DNA of 64,000 nt from Mesorhizobium sp. (GTDB lineage: Bacteria; Pseudomonadota; Alphaproteobacteria; Rhizobiales; Rhizobiaceae). The stretch covers positions 83,084 to 147,083 of the forward strand of contig SAPZ01000015.1 in the NCBI GenBank assembly GCA_004020875.1. The letters are read 5' to 3'. The position numbers were made by a program, and so were the translations under genes. Shown piece by piece: positions 25,276 through 36,488 of this stretch. Below the pieces are notes generated by a model. It had not been told where the DNA came from. It worked only from the letters and a program-made list of their open reading frames with translations, and did not search any database. The stretch's first letter is position 1; each line of letters starts with the position of its first letter.

Positions 25276-25938
25276 TCACGACGCACCGCCATTCGCGGCC
25301 ATGGCCTTCTCAACCACGGGGAGGATGCGCTCGACCATGATGTCGACCCCCTTGGGATTTGGATGCAGGCCGTCTTCCAGCTGCAGGTCGGCGTGGCCGG
25401 CGACGCCGTCGAGGAAGAACGGATAGAGCGGAATGCCGTATTTTTCCGCGAGCCGCGGATAAATGGCATCGAAAGCCTTCTGGTAGTCAGGGCCGAGATT
25501 AGGCGCGGCGCGCATGCCGGCCAGAAGCACCGGAATATTGCGCTGCTTCAGCTTGCCCAGCATGGCGTCGAGGTTCTTCTCGGCGATGTCGGGTGAAAGG
25601 CCACGCAGCATGTCGTTGGCGCCGAGCTCGAGGATAACCAGCCTTGTGCCGTCCGGCACCGACCAATCGAGCCGCGCCAGCCCGCCGCTCGAGGTGTCGC
25701 CCGACACGCCCGCATTGGCGACGGTGACGTCGAGTCCCTTCGCCTTCAAGGCTGCCTCTAGCCTGTCGGTGAAACCTTGGCCAGGGCCGAGGCTGTAGCC
25801 TGCCATCAGGCTGTCGCCGAAGCCGACGATGGTGAAGGCGGCGGCGCGCGCCGACGAAATGGCGCCGCAAAGGCCAAGGAAAAGAATGAGGGCTGCGAAA
25901 ACAACGGGGACTGCGGCAAAACGATGTTTGAATGCCAT
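25276..25938 (-). CDS. Arylesterase, TesA-like SGNH hydrolase
   Basis: A 220-residue exported esterase. A signal peptide (FAALILFLGLCGAISSARA) precedes the SGNH domain: block I GFGDSLMAGYSLGPGQGF with catalytic Ser43, block II Gly in NAGVSGDTSSGG, block III LGANDMLRGL with Asn, and block V DGLHPNPKG with the Asp-His pair. It resembles E. coli TesA (thioesterase I/lysophospholipase L1). It is divergent from the YbbA/YbbP-type ABC genes, the same neighbourhood as in many proteobacteria. Confidence 0.93.
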   Translation of the reverse strand: MAFKHRFAAVPVVFAALILFLGLCGAISSARAAAFTIVGFGDSLMAGYSLGPGQGFTDRLEAALKAKGLDVTVANAGVSGDTSSGGLARLDWSVPDGTRLVILELGANDMLRGLSPDIAEKNLDAMLGKLKQRNIPVLLAGMRAAPNLGPDYQKAFDAIYPRLAEKYGIPLYPFFLDGVAGHADLQLEDGLHPNPKGVDIMVERILPVVEKAMAANGGAS

Positions 25939-26020
25939 GCGGCGAGCCCCATATGACCGAAACAACCCAAGGAAGGAGACACGGGCCGTCCCCTTTTTTC
26001 ACATATAGGGCGCTTTTATT

Positions 26021-26719
26021 GTGACAGAAGCCGTCATCGCGTTGAGGGACGTATCGCTGACGCTGGGCGAAGGCGCCTCGTCAGTCAATGTACTGAAGAG
26101 CGTGAGCCTCGATGTGGCGGCCGGGCAAGCTACCGGCATCGTCGGTCCGTCGGGGTCCGGCAAGTCCACGCTACTGATGGTTCTTGCCGGCCTGGAGAGG
26201 GTCGATTCCGGTACGGTCCGGATCGCCGGCGAGCTTATCAACGAAAAAAGCGAGGACCAAATTGCTTCGTTTCGTGGACGAAACATTGGCATCGTGTTCC
26301 AGTCCTTCCACCTCATCCCGAACATGACGGCGCTGGAGAATGTCGCGGTGCCGCTTGAGCTTGCCGGCCATGCCGATCCGTTCGGAGTGGCCGCGCGGGA
26401 ACTCGCGGCGGTCGGCCTGAGCGACCGCGTGACGCATTATCCGGGTGAGCTTTCCGGCGGCGAGCAGCAGCGCGTGGCGATCGCGCGGGCGCTGGCGCCT
26501 TCGCCGCGCATCCTCATCGCCGACGAGCCGACCGGCAATCTGGACCAGGCGACGGGAAAGCAGATCGCCGATCTTCTCTTCGCCAAGGCGGCCGAACGCG
26601 ACATGACGCTGGTGCTGGTCACGCATGATCCGGCACTCGCCGCGCGCTGCGCGCGCCAGGTGGCGATGCGCTCGGGGCGGATCGAGGACGCGCCGAAAGC
26701 CGTGAAGGTTCTCGCCTGA
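26021..26719 (+). CDS. ABC transporter ATP-binding protein, YbbA type
   Basis: A 232-residue ATPase subunit of the MacB/LolD class, starting with GTG. Walker A is GPSGSGKST at residues 42-50; the signature motif LSGGEQQRVAIARA and Walker B ILIADEPTGNLD are intact. It pairs with the following permease, whose ATG overlaps this stop (TGATG). In E. coli the ybbA-ybbP-tesA neighbourhood is conserved, but the transported or extracted substrate is unsettled. Confidence 0.93.
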   Translation: MTEAVIALRDVSLTLGEGASSVNVLKSVSLDVAAGQATGIVGPSGSGKSTLLMVLAGLERVDSGTVRIAGELINEKSEDQIASFRGRNIGIVFQSFHLIPNMTALENVAVPLELAGHADPFGVAARELAAVGLSDRVTHYPGELSGGEQQRVAIARALAPSPRILIADEPTGNLDQATGKQIADLLFAKAAERDMTLVLVTHDPALAARCARQVAMRSGRIEDAPKAVKVLA

Positions 26720-29259
26720 TGCGGCCATTGAAGCTCGCCTTCCGCTTCTCGCTGCGGGAAATGCGCGGCGGCCTGTCCGGCTTCATGATCTTCCTTGCCT
26801 GCATTGCGCTCGGCGTCGCGGCGATCGGTGGCGTCAATTCGGTGGCGCAGGCGATCAGCGCCGGTGTTGCCGACCAGGGTCAGACGCTACTCGGCGGTGA
26901 TTTGCGCTTCCAGATCAACCAACGCAGCGCTTCGGACGCCGAGCTTGGCTTCATCCGCAGCCTCGGCGCAGTTTCGCGGACCTCCGGCATGCGCTCGATG
27001 GCGCGGCTGGAAGACGGGCACGACCAGGCGCTGGTCGAAGCCAAGGCGGTCGACGACGCCTATCCGCTCTACGGCGCGCTGGAAACCGATCCGGCGCTGC
27101 CGAAGGACCAATTGTTCGGCGAAAGGTCCGGCGCGTTCGGCGCCGCCGCGCCCGACCTGTTGTTCGAGCGGCTCAATCTTCATGTCGGCGACAGGCTGAA
27201 GCTCGGCAGCGCCATTTTCGAGTTGCGGGCGAGGCTGGTCAGCGAGCCGGATGCGGTCTCGGACGGCTTTGGCTTCGCGCCGCGGCTGATGATGTCGCAC
27301 GCGGGCCTTGCCGCATCCGGTCTGGTGCAGCCCGGCAGCCTGGTCGAGAACGCTTACAAGGTGCGGCTGCCCGACGGCACTTCCGAGGCGGCGATCAAGG
27401 ACATCCAGGCTCAAGCCGCGAAAGATTTCCCGCAGGCCGGCTGGTCCATCCGCACGCGCAGCAACGCCGCCCCATCGCTCTCCGCCAATATCGAGCGTTT
27501 TTCGCAGTTCCTGACCCTGGTCGGGCTGACGGCGCTGGTGGTCGGCGGCGTCGGCGTGGCGAATGCCGTGCGCGCCTATCTCGACGGCAAGCGTGGCGTC
27601 ATCGCAACCTTCAAGAGCCTCGGCGCCTCGGGCGGCTTCGTCTTCACCGTCTATCTGGTGCAGATCCTGTTGATCGCCAGCCTCGGCATCGTGCTCGGTC
27701 TCACCCTGGGCGCCGCGATGCCATTCGTGGCGAGCACGCTCCTGCAATCGGTCATCCCCGTGCCGGCGCAAGGCGGCATCTATCCAGGCGCGCTCGCCAT
27801 GGCCGCGCTGTTCGGCCTGCTGGTGACGCTGGCTTTCGCGCTCCTGCCGCTCGGCCGCGCCCGGGACGTGCCGGCGACCGCGCTGTTCCGCGAAATGGGC
27901 TTCGAGAGCCGTGGCCTGCCGCGCCTGCCCTATGCGGGTGTGGCGCTCGCTATCGTCATCATGCTGGCGGCGCTGGCGATCCTTTCGGCCAATGACTATC
28001 GCATCGCTTCGATCTTTGTCGGCGCCACGGTCTTTGCCTTCCTGGTGCTGCGGCTTGTTGCGGTGCTGGTGCAGTGGGCGGCGAAGAAAAGCCCGCGCGT
28101 ACGCTCCGTTTCGCTGCGGCTGGCGCTCGGCAACATCCATCGGCCCGGCGCGCTGACGCCCTCGGTGGTGCTCTCGCTTGGCCTCGGCCTGACGCTTCTG
28201 GTGACGCTGGCGCTGATCGACGAGAATCTCAGGCGGCAGATCTCCGGCAGCCTGCCGGAGCGGGCGCCGAACTTCTTCTTCGTCGATATACAAAGCGCCG
28301 ACGTCGATGCCTTCGCCAGCCTGGTGGGCAAGGAGGCGCCCCGGGGAACGCTGGCCAAGGTGCCAATGCTGCGCGGCCGCATCATGGCGCTCAACGGCGT
28401 AGACGTCGACAAGGTGAAGATCCCGGCCGACGGCGCCTGGGTGCTGCGCGGCGACCGTGGCCTGACCTATGACGCCAAGCAGCCGGAGAATGCGACCCTG
28501 ACCGAAGGCACGTGGTGGCCGCAGGATTACTCCGGCGAGCCGCTGGTGTCGTTCTCGGCCGCGGAGGGCAAGGCTATCGGGCTGAAGCTCGGCGACAGCG
28601 TCACCGTGAATGTGCTCGGGCGCAACGTCACGGCGAAGATCGCCAATTTCCGCCAGGTGCAATGGGAGACGATAGGCATCAACTTCGTCATGGTGTTCTC
28701 GCCCAACACCTTTGCCGGGGCGCCGCATGGCTGGCTGGCGACACTGACCGACAAGAGCGCGACGACAGCCGACGACGCAAGGCTGCTCAACGCGGTCACC
28801 CGCGCCTTTCCGGCGGTGACAACGGTGCGCGTCAAGGACGCGCTCGACATCGTCAACCGGCTGGTCGTGCAACTGGGAACGGCGATTCGCGCCGCAGCCG
28901 GCGTGACGCTGGTCGCCTCGGTGCTGGTGCTGTCCGGGGCGCTTGCCGCCGGCAACCGGGCGCGCATCCACGACGCTGTGGTGCTGAAGACGCTCGGCGC
29001 CACGCGGCTGACGCTGATTGCCGCCTTCTCGCTGGAATATGTGCTGATCGGCCTTGCGACCGCGCTGTTCGCGCTGGCCGCGGGCGGCATCGCTGCGTGG
29101 TTCGTGGTCGCGCATATCATGACGCTGCCGTCGCATTTCATGCCGGAGGTGGCGGTGGCGACGATCCTGGTTTCGCTGACGGTCACCGTCGGCATCGGCC
29201 TTGCCGGCACCTGGCGGGTGCTCGGGCACGAGGCGGCACCGGTGCTGCGCAACCTCTGA
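26719..29259 (+). CDS. ABC transporter permease, YbbP/FtsX type
   Basis: An 846-residue membrane protein with one N-terminal helix, a large periplasmic domain (about 45-250), and FtsX-like helix groups near 255-370, 395-440, 470-490 and 710-840. FtsX repeats are visible as FLTLVGLTALVVGGVGVANA, VRAYLDGKRGVIATFKSLGA and, at the C terminus, AVVLKTLGATRLTLIAAFSL. This is the mechanotransmission class rather than a classical importer; it probably moves or releases envelope lipids or proteins. Translation is coupled to the ATPase. Confidence 0.92.
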   Translation: MRPLKLAFRFSLREMRGGLSGFMIFLACIALGVAAIGGVNSVAQAISAGVADQGQTLLGGDLRFQINQRSASDAELGFIRSLGAVSRTSGMRSMARLEDGHDQALVEAKAVDDAYPLYGALETDPALPKDQLFGERSGAFGAAAPDLLFERLNLHVGDRLKLGSAIFELRARLVSEPDAVSDGFGFAPRLMMSHAGLAASGLVQPGSLVENAYKVRLPDGTSEAAIKDIQAQAAKDFPQAGWSIRTRSNAAPSLSANIERFSQFLTLVGLTALVVGGVGVANAVRAYLDGKRGVIATFKSLGASGGFVFTVYLVQILLIASLGIVLGLTLGAAMPFVASTLLQSVIPVPAQGGIYPGALAMAALFGLLVTLAFALLPLGRARDVPATALFREMGFESRGLPRLPYAGVALAIVIMLAALAILSANDYRIASIFVGATVFAFLVLRLVAVLVQWAAKKSPRVRSVSLRLALGNIHRPGALTPSVVLSLGLGLTLLVTLALIDENLRRQISGSLPERAPNFFFVDIQSADVDAFASLVGKEAPRGTLAKVPMLRGRIMALNGVDVDKVKIPADGAWVLRGDRGLTYDAKQPENATLTEGTWWPQDYSGEPLVSFSAAEGKAIGLKLGDSVTVNVLGRNVTAKIANFRQVQWETIGINFVMVFSPNTFAGAPHGWLATLTDKSATTADDARLLNAVTRAFPAVTTVRVKDALDIVNRLVVQLGTAIRAAAGVTLVASVLVLSGALAAGNRARIHDAVVLKTLGATRLTLIAAFSLEYVLIGLATALFALAAGGIAAWFVVAHIMTLPSHFMPEVAVATILVSLTVTVGIGLAGTWRVLGHEAAPVLRNL

Positions 29260-29309
29260 CCGAGCGCGGCTCCAAGTCGCCCGCCTGGTTAAATCTTTGT
29301 AAGAATGCC

Positions 29310-29341
29310 GTGCGGGAGGGCCAAAAACCGGCCTTTCGCAC
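29310..29341 (+). terminator. Hairpin after the YbbP-type gene
   Basis: GTGCG...GGCC pairs with GGCC...CGCAC (29310-29341) with a purine-rich loop, 50 bp beyond the permease stop. There is no strong T-run, so its strength is uncertain. Confidence 0.4.
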
Positions 29342-29489
29342 TCTCACAAAGCGTTACGATCTGTTACCGTCTTGTTCTTGACGTCGAGAACCATCATATT
29401 TCGTGCTAGGCATGCTGGAGCCCCGCCAGCGGCGCCTGGTCCCCAAAGGGACCTGTCACCGGACGGGCAGAAGCAACAGAGGATTCCCA

Positions 29490-30230
29490 ATGGCTGATCC
29501 CATTCGCAACTACCAGACGGGCGCCGCTTCCGGCGCGCGCGTCGATATCGATCAGGGCCTGCGCGCCTATATGATCAAAGTCTACAACCTCATGGGGCTT
29601 GGCCTTCTGATCACCGGCCTTGCTGCCTGGGGCGCGTTCCACCTCGCCGTCACGGGCGACGGTCAGCTGACCGGTTTCGGCCAGCTCATTTATGCCAGCG
29701 CCTTCCGCTGGGTCGTCATCCTGGCGCCGCTCGCCGCGGTGATGTTCCTGTCGTTCCGCATCCAGTCGATGAGCGTAGGCGCGGCGCAGACCACGTTCTG
29801 GGTCTATGCCGGCCTTGTCGGCCTGTCGCTGTCGACGATCTTCCTGGTGTACACCGGCACTAGCATCACCCAGACCTTCTTCGCTACGGCCGCGGCCTTT
29901 GGCGGTCTGTCGCTCTACGGCTACACGACCAGGCGCGACCTGTCGGCGTTCGGCTCGTTCCTGATCATGGGCGTGATCGGACTGCTGATTGCGATGCTGA
30001 TCAACATCTTCCTGCAGTCGTCGGCGCTCGGCTTCGCCATCTCGGCGATCGGCGTGCTGGTGTTCGCGGGTCTGACTGCCTACGACACGCAGCGGATCAA
30101 GGAGATGTATTTCGAAGGTGACGTCGCCGACGTCGCCGGCCGCAAGGCGATCATGGGTGCGCTGCAGCTCTATCTCGACTTCATCAACCTGTTCATGTTC
30201 CTGCTGCAGTTCATGGGCGACCGCCGCTAA
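29490..30230 (+). CDS. Bax inhibitor-1/YccA family membrane protein
   Basis: A 246-residue protein with seven predicted helices. The N-terminal soluble segment ends in DIDQGLRAYMIKVYNLMG. The family signature appears as SLSTIFLVYTG, ALGFAISAIGVLVFAGLTAY and DTQRIKEMY, with a final helix ending ALQLYLDFINLFMFLLQFMG. Bacterial members (YccA, BsYetJ) are pH-sensitive calcium leak channels or modulators of FtsH. The ATG at 29490 follows AGAGGATTCCCA. A strong terminator follows. Confidence 0.92.
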   Translation: MADPIRNYQTGAASGARVDIDQGLRAYMIKVYNLMGLGLLITGLAAWGAFHLAVTGDGQLTGFGQLIYASAFRWVVILAPLAAVMFLSFRIQSMSVGAAQTTFWVYAGLVGLSLSTIFLVYTGTSITQTFFATAAAFGGLSLYGYTTRRDLSAFGSFLIMGVIGLLIAMLINIFLQSSALGFAISAIGVLVFAGLTAYDTQRIKEMYFEGDVADVAGRKAIMGALQLYLDFINLFMFLLQFMGDRR

Positions 30231-30266
30231 GGGCGGTTACCCGTCTCACTGGACCATAGAATTGCG

Positions 30267-30296
30267 AAGGGCGGCTCAACGGCCGCCCTTTCCTTT
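30267..30296 (+). terminator. Intrinsic terminator of the Bax inhibitor-1 gene
   Basis: AAGGGCGGC (30267-30275) pairs with GCCGCCCTT (30282-30290), followed by TCCTTTT, 37 bp beyond the stop. Confidence 0.85.
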
Positions 30297-30345
30297 TGGA
30301 CATGGCTCTGCTGTTATCGAGGCAGGAAAACAAACTGCATAGATT

Positions 30346-30930
30346 ATGAGCAATATTGCGATCAGGGCCGCCACCGCGGCTGACCTCGACCGGATCACGG
30401 AAATCTATGCCGACGCGGTCACGCATGGCACTGCGAGCTACGAACTGGAGCCGCCCAGCCGCGCCGAAATGGGCAATCGATTCGACAGCTTAACGGCCGG
30501 CGGCTTTCCCTACCTCGTGGCGGAGAAGGACGGCGCAGTGCTCGGCTATGCCTATGCCGGACCGTTCCGGCCGCGCCCCGCTTACCGGTTCGTCATCGAG
30601 GATTCGGTCTATGTTGCGCCCGAGGCCAAGGGGCAGGGCGTGGGCTCGCTGCTGATGCGGGCGCTGATCCAAACGGCGTGCACAGCGGGCTTCCGCCAGA
30701 TCATCGCGGTGATCGGCGACGGTCATGCCGACAGCGCTTCGGTGCGGCTGCACGAGAAGCTCGGCTTCCGCCATTCCGGTCGCCTGGAAGGATCGGGCTA
30801 CAAGCACGGGCGCTGGCTGGACACGGTGTTCATGCAGCTGTCGCTGAACGGCGGCGCGGAATTGCCGCCGGATCCCGATTCGCTGCCGGAGCAGAGGTTT
30901 CGGGGAGAAAAAGGGGAACTGAAGAATTGA
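30346..30930 (+). CDS. GNAT N-acetyltransferase, phosphinothricin acetyltransferase-like
   Basis: A 194-residue GNAT protein of the Pat/Bar type: MSNIAIRAATAADLDRITEI, YADAVTHGTASYELEPPS, GYAYAGPFRPRPAYRFVIED, SVYVAPEAKGQGVGSLLM (acetyl-CoA-binding loop near residue 95) and SVRLHEKLGFRHSGRL. Homologues acetylate phosphinothricin, methionine sulfoximine or other amines; resistance cannot be claimed from sequence alone. The last about 20 residues (RGEKGELKN end) are encoded by one arm of a tandem-repeat hairpin, so the C terminus may be an extension. Confidence 0.85.
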   Translation: MSNIAIRAATAADLDRITEIYADAVTHGTASYELEPPSRAEMGNRFDSLTAGGFPYLVAEKDGAVLGYAYAGPFRPRPAYRFVIEDSVYVAPEAKGQGVGSLLMRALIQTACTAGFRQIIAVIGDGHADSASVRLHEKLGFRHSGRLEGSGYKHGRWLDTVFMQLSLNGGAELPPDPDSLPEQRFRGEKGELKN

Positions 30931-31015
30931 GGAACTGAAGAACAAAGAGGGAAGCCACAGCGTCAGGCGCCTCTTTTTCTCAGTTCTTTTTCAATTCCTC
31001 AATTCCTCTTTTTCC
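30908..31015. repeat. Long hairpin built from near-tandem repeats (convergent terminator)
   Basis: The left arm contains GGAACTGAAGAATTGAGG and a near-copy GGAACTGAAGAAC. The right arm (about 30970-31015) carries the reverse complement in degenerate form, with CAATTCCTCAATTCCTC. The apex is near 30950-30970. It lies between two converging genes and begins inside the acetyltransferase coding end. A bidirectional terminator role is likely. Confidence 0.6.
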
Positions 31016-31016
31016 T

Positions 31017-31403
31017 TCAAGCCTCGACAACCTTCAGCTTCGCATCGAACACGCCGAGCACGCGGCCGAGTTCCTGGCCGCGTTTCAGGATGCGGCCGCC
31101 GGCCGCAATGACGGCGAAAGCGCCTTGGCGGCGCGCCAGCTTGGGGTCCTTGACGATCTGGAACAGCGGCACTTCGCTCGCCCGGCGGAAGACGGAAAAG
31201 ACAGCGCGATCAGTGAGATGGTCGATGGCATAGTCGCGCCATTCATTGGCCGCCACCATGCGCCCATAAAGCCTCAGGATCTGATCGAGCTCGCGCCGGT
31301 CGAATCGCACCGGCTGGTCGAGGCGTGCGCTGCGCGCCTCGTGCAACGGGATCAATATTCCGGATGCTTCCCCATCCTCCGTCCCGCTGCTGTGATCGGT
31401 CAT
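31017..31403 (-). CDS. DUF2794 domain-containing protein
   Basis: A 128-residue conserved alphaproteobacterial protein. The DUF2794 core runs VRFDRRELDQILRLYGRMV, then AANEWRDYAIDHLTDRAVF, SVFRRASEVPLFQIVKDPKL, ARRQGAFAVIAAGGRILKRG and a final ELGRVLGVFDAKLKVVEA. Function is unknown. The ATG at 31401-31403 follows GGATCGAGGC; the upstream in-frame ATG at 31425-31427 is a possible alternative. Confidence 0.88.
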   Translation of the reverse strand: MTDHSSGTEDGEASGILIPLHEARSARLDQPVRFDRRELDQILRLYGRMVAANEWRDYAIDHLTDRAVFSVFRRASEVPLFQIVKDPKLARRQGAFAVIAAGGRILKRGQELGRVLGVFDAKLKVVEA

Positions 31404-31599
31404 GCCTCGATCCTTCGATTGAATCATGCGCCGGCCAAGGTTCGCGCTTTCAGGGTCGAATTGCAAGGGCCGGGCAGGCATGCGCTCGGTCGCGCGGTTT
31501 CCCAAACGTCCAGTCACGTTTGCGAAACACATGTTGGAATTGGTGATGCTCTGCCACAATCTCGCCACAAATAATCCGCGCTCATGCCCCAATGTCCGA

Positions 31600-31777
31600 C
31601 GAATTTACCGGCGTTGCCTGAGACGGTTCGGTCCGGCACCGGCTCGTAAACCCCAAGCCCCCCGCCCACGGGTCAGCGTCGGATCGAACCAACCTCGGTT
31701 TTTCCTTGGAAGAATCAGGTGCGACGATCCCAAAACCTGAATGACCGGCGTCAGAAGCAAGCTGACGCCGGTTTTTT
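31600..31777 (+). ncRNA. Candidate structured small RNA ending in a strong terminator
   Basis: No plus-strand gene lies upstream within 670 bp, and the acetyltransferase there has its own terminator. Yet this stretch holds three successive hairpins: GGTTCGGTCCG with CGGATCGAACC (31625-31635/31680-31690, one mismatch) followed by T5 at 31699, then TCAGGT with ACCTGA (about 31715-31740), then a strong terminator at 31744-31777. The order suggests a stable transcript. The 5' end is approximate and no promoter is obvious. I could not match it to a known RNA family. Confidence 0.35.
31744..31777 (+). terminator. Strong orphan intrinsic terminator
   Basis: ACCGGCGTCAG (31744-31754) pairs perfectly with CTGACGCCGGT (31762-31772) and is followed by TTTTTTGTTTT. 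It has no coding sequence immediately upstream on this strand. Confidence 0.85.
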
Positions 31778-31780
31778 GTT

Positions 31781-31916
31781 TTCCCTTCTTCCCTTGTGGG
31801 AGAGGTGGATCAGCGCGATGGCGCCGAGACGAATGAGGGGTGTTCCAGCGGAGTGACGTAGGTGTTCCCTCATCCGTCGCCTTCGGCGACACCTTCTCCC
31901 ACAGGGGGAGAAGGGA
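31781..31916. repeat. Dispersed palindromic repeat, family B
   Basis: The arms TTCCCTTCTTCCCTTGTGGG (from 31781) and CCCACAGGGGGAGAAGGGAA (to 31916) are near-complementary. Internal GCGCC/GAGACG and CGTCGCCTTCGGCGAC form a smaller hairpin. The TTCTCCC-CTTGT-GGGAGAA core recurs at 40711-40741. Confidence 0.7.
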
Positions 31917-31920
31917 AAAG

Positions 31921-32709
31921 CTACAGCCGATCCGGCTTGTGGATGAAGGCGGCACCGAGGATCGGGCCGGGGATGCCGTCCTTGCCGACCGACTGCAGCA
32001 GCACCGCGCAGCCGCCCTTCTTGGCGATCTCGGTCATCGGCAATTCGTAGCGCTGCGCCTTGCCGTGCCACATGCCGGCGGTCTGGATGTCGGAAACGGC
32101 GTTCCAGTAGGTCAGGCTGCGGCCGCTGTTCTCGCCCTGGCCGATCTTCACCATCTGCGGCGGGCCGAAATAGACGAGCACCACATGGGCGTCCGCCGGG
32201 CCGCCGGCGGCGTCGCCCGCGTCGATCATGACGCGGTCGCTGGTGCGGCTCACCTTGATGGCGACCCGCATGCCCTCGCCGGCCCTGTCCATCCGGGCCA
32301 AGGCGCCGTCGACATCCTTGCGGCTGGCGCCGTTGACGTGGCTGCGGCCGTTGATGACGGCCTGCGGCGTATAGACCGAGCGGCTGCCGAAGGCGCGCAT
32401 ATAATCATACTGGCGCTCGGTGTTCTCCTTGGTGCTTAGCGTGTCCTGCCAGCCCAGGTAGTCCCAGTAATTGACGTGGTAGGCGAGCGCGACGATGTCG
32501 TCCTTGCCGGCAAGCTCGGCGAAGAACTCGTCGGCCGGGGGACAGGAACTGCAGCCTTGGCTGGTGAACAATTCGACCACGCCCAAGGGCTTCTCGGTTT
32601 GGGACTTGTCGGTCGCGGCCTTCTCAGGCTCGGCTGCCAGGGCCACGCCGCCCAACGCCGTAAAGGCCAGCGCTACTGCCGCAAGCCGCAATCGTCCTCG
32701 AAATGCCAT
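31921..32709 (-). CDS. DUF1223 thioredoxin-fold exported protein
   Basis: A 262-residue exported protein. The signal peptide (LAAVALAFTALGGVALA) precedes the DUF1223 domain, which opens with VVELFTSQGCSSCPPADEFF, a CxxC in a thioredoxin-like fold. It continues ALAYHVNYWDYLGWQD and YTPQAVINGRSHVNGA, and ends with GCAVLLQSVGKDGIPGPILG. DUF1223 proteins are common in rhizobia, and a periplasmic thiol-redox role is inferred from the CxxC. Downstream is the family B repeat. Confidence 0.9.
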   Translation of the reverse strand: MAFRGRLRLAAVALAFTALGGVALAAEPEKAATDKSQTEKPLGVVELFTSQGCSSCPPADEFFAELAGKDDIVALAYHVNYWDYLGWQDTLSTKENTERQYDYMRAFGSRSVYTPQAVINGRSHVNGASRKDVDGALARMDRAGEGMRVAIKVSRTSDRVMIDAGDAAGGPADAHVVLVYFGPPQMVKIGQGENSGRSLTYWNAVSDIQTAGMWHGKAQRYELPMTEIAKKGGCAVLLQSVGKDGIPGPILGAAFIHKPDRL

Positions 32710-32893
32710 GACTTTTCCAATTCCCGCCGGTGACGCCGGCCTTGTTCTGATTGCTAAAATATGTGGCAGAAGCGCCAGTCAACGGGAAGTCACGTTGCGG
32801 TGAAATTTTGCCGTTGCAACCTCAGGTAAGGAGGCAATAGGAGAAGCCCTTGCATTTCACGGCGCGGTTCGATTCGGGAGCAGCACCCTCACC

Positions 32894-33405
32894 ATGTGGC
32901 AAACTCTCCTGACCCCTGTCGATCTTTATTGCGAACGGACGGGGCCAAGACTTTGGGCAGAGCCGGCTAATGCTTTGACCAACCTGGCTTTCATTGCCGC
33001 AGGACTGTGGGGCGTCCGGCAAGTGCGGCGATACGAGACCGGCACTTTCGCCAAGATGCTGGCCTGGTGGGTGGTGGTGATCGGCATCGGCTCGACCTTG
33101 TTCCACACCTTCGCCAGCAAAGGCACGATCTGGGTCCACTGCGGCAAGCCTCGAACGGCACGACCAGCTATCTGCCGCCTTTCCTGGCGCTCGCCTTCTT
33201 CGGGGCGTAGGCCGCGGCCATCGGCAACCGGGCCGGCTGGTACAATCTGGCCGGATCGGCGATCTTCGTCGTATCGGTCATCTGCCGCATGATCGACCCG
33301 CTGATCTGCGTCAGCTTCCAAGCTCGGCACGCATTTCCTCTGGCACTCCCTCAACGGGCTGATGCTGGCCGTATTGTTTGGCGGCGACCGCGAGGTTTGG
33401 GAAGA
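32894..33405 (+). pseudogene. Decayed ceramidase-like membrane protein
   Basis: The start MWQTLLTPVDLYCERTGPRL, followed by WAEPANALTNLAFIAAGLWG and GIGSTLFHTFASKGTIW, is clearly of the alkaline ceramidase-like family, with the conserved early Glu and His. The homology then breaks. A second frame gives NGTTSYLPPFLALAFFGA, a TAG stop at about 33207, and NRAGWYNLAGSAIFVVSVIC. A third gives LGTHFLWHSLNGLMLAVLFG with the expected C-terminal HxxxH. A deletion after residue about 80, an in-frame stop and another frameshift make this a pseudogene. The 3' end abuts a tandem repeat. Confidence 0.8.
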
Positions 33406-33411
33406 TGAGGA

Positions 33412-33467
33412 CAGTAGGGCAGTAGGGCAGTAGGGCAGTAGGGCAGTAGGGCAGTAGGGCAGTAGGG
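33412..33467 (+). repeat. Seven tandem copies of an 8-bp unit
   Basis: CAGTAGGG is repeated seven times without variation. The array is followed by CCCTACTCCCGTACTGCC, which can pair with part of it, so the whole forms a long hairpin ahead of the acnA stop (minus strand). The same wording occurs in the sucD-sucA spacer (55868-55980). Confidence 0.9.
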
Positions 33468-33513
33468 CTATCCTTTCCCTACTCCCGTACTGCCTTAATG
33501 CCTTGTTCCCCTA

Positions 33514-36204
<2,691 letters not shown>

Positions 36205-36488
36205 GTGCGATCCGTCCTTGTCTGTTCAGCCTGAAAGGGAACGGACGCCGATGGCATGCAATCACGCGCAAAGGTGCGGGTACGGCCATTTCCGCTGTCC
36301 GCTCCCAAGCAACCCGAGCCGTTCAAGGCGGCGCGTGCGCTGGTTCGGCGCTAGTCCTGTTCCCGCGCCGACCGCTGGCACGGATGAACCGCATATAGAG
36401 AATTTCCTGGAATAGTTCTAGACAGACAAAAGGCAAAATTGTGCGATGCGGCGACGGCCGCGAAACGGTGCTTTCGGGACGGGCAAGA

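Noticed and set aside
26887-29229. A 780-codon open frame antisense to the YbbP-type permease
   Set aside because: Arg/Gln/His-rich translation without domains; shadow of the sense gene.
33412-33467. Short repeats as a CRISPR array
   Set aside because: The units are 8 bp and contiguous with no spacers, and there are no cas genes.
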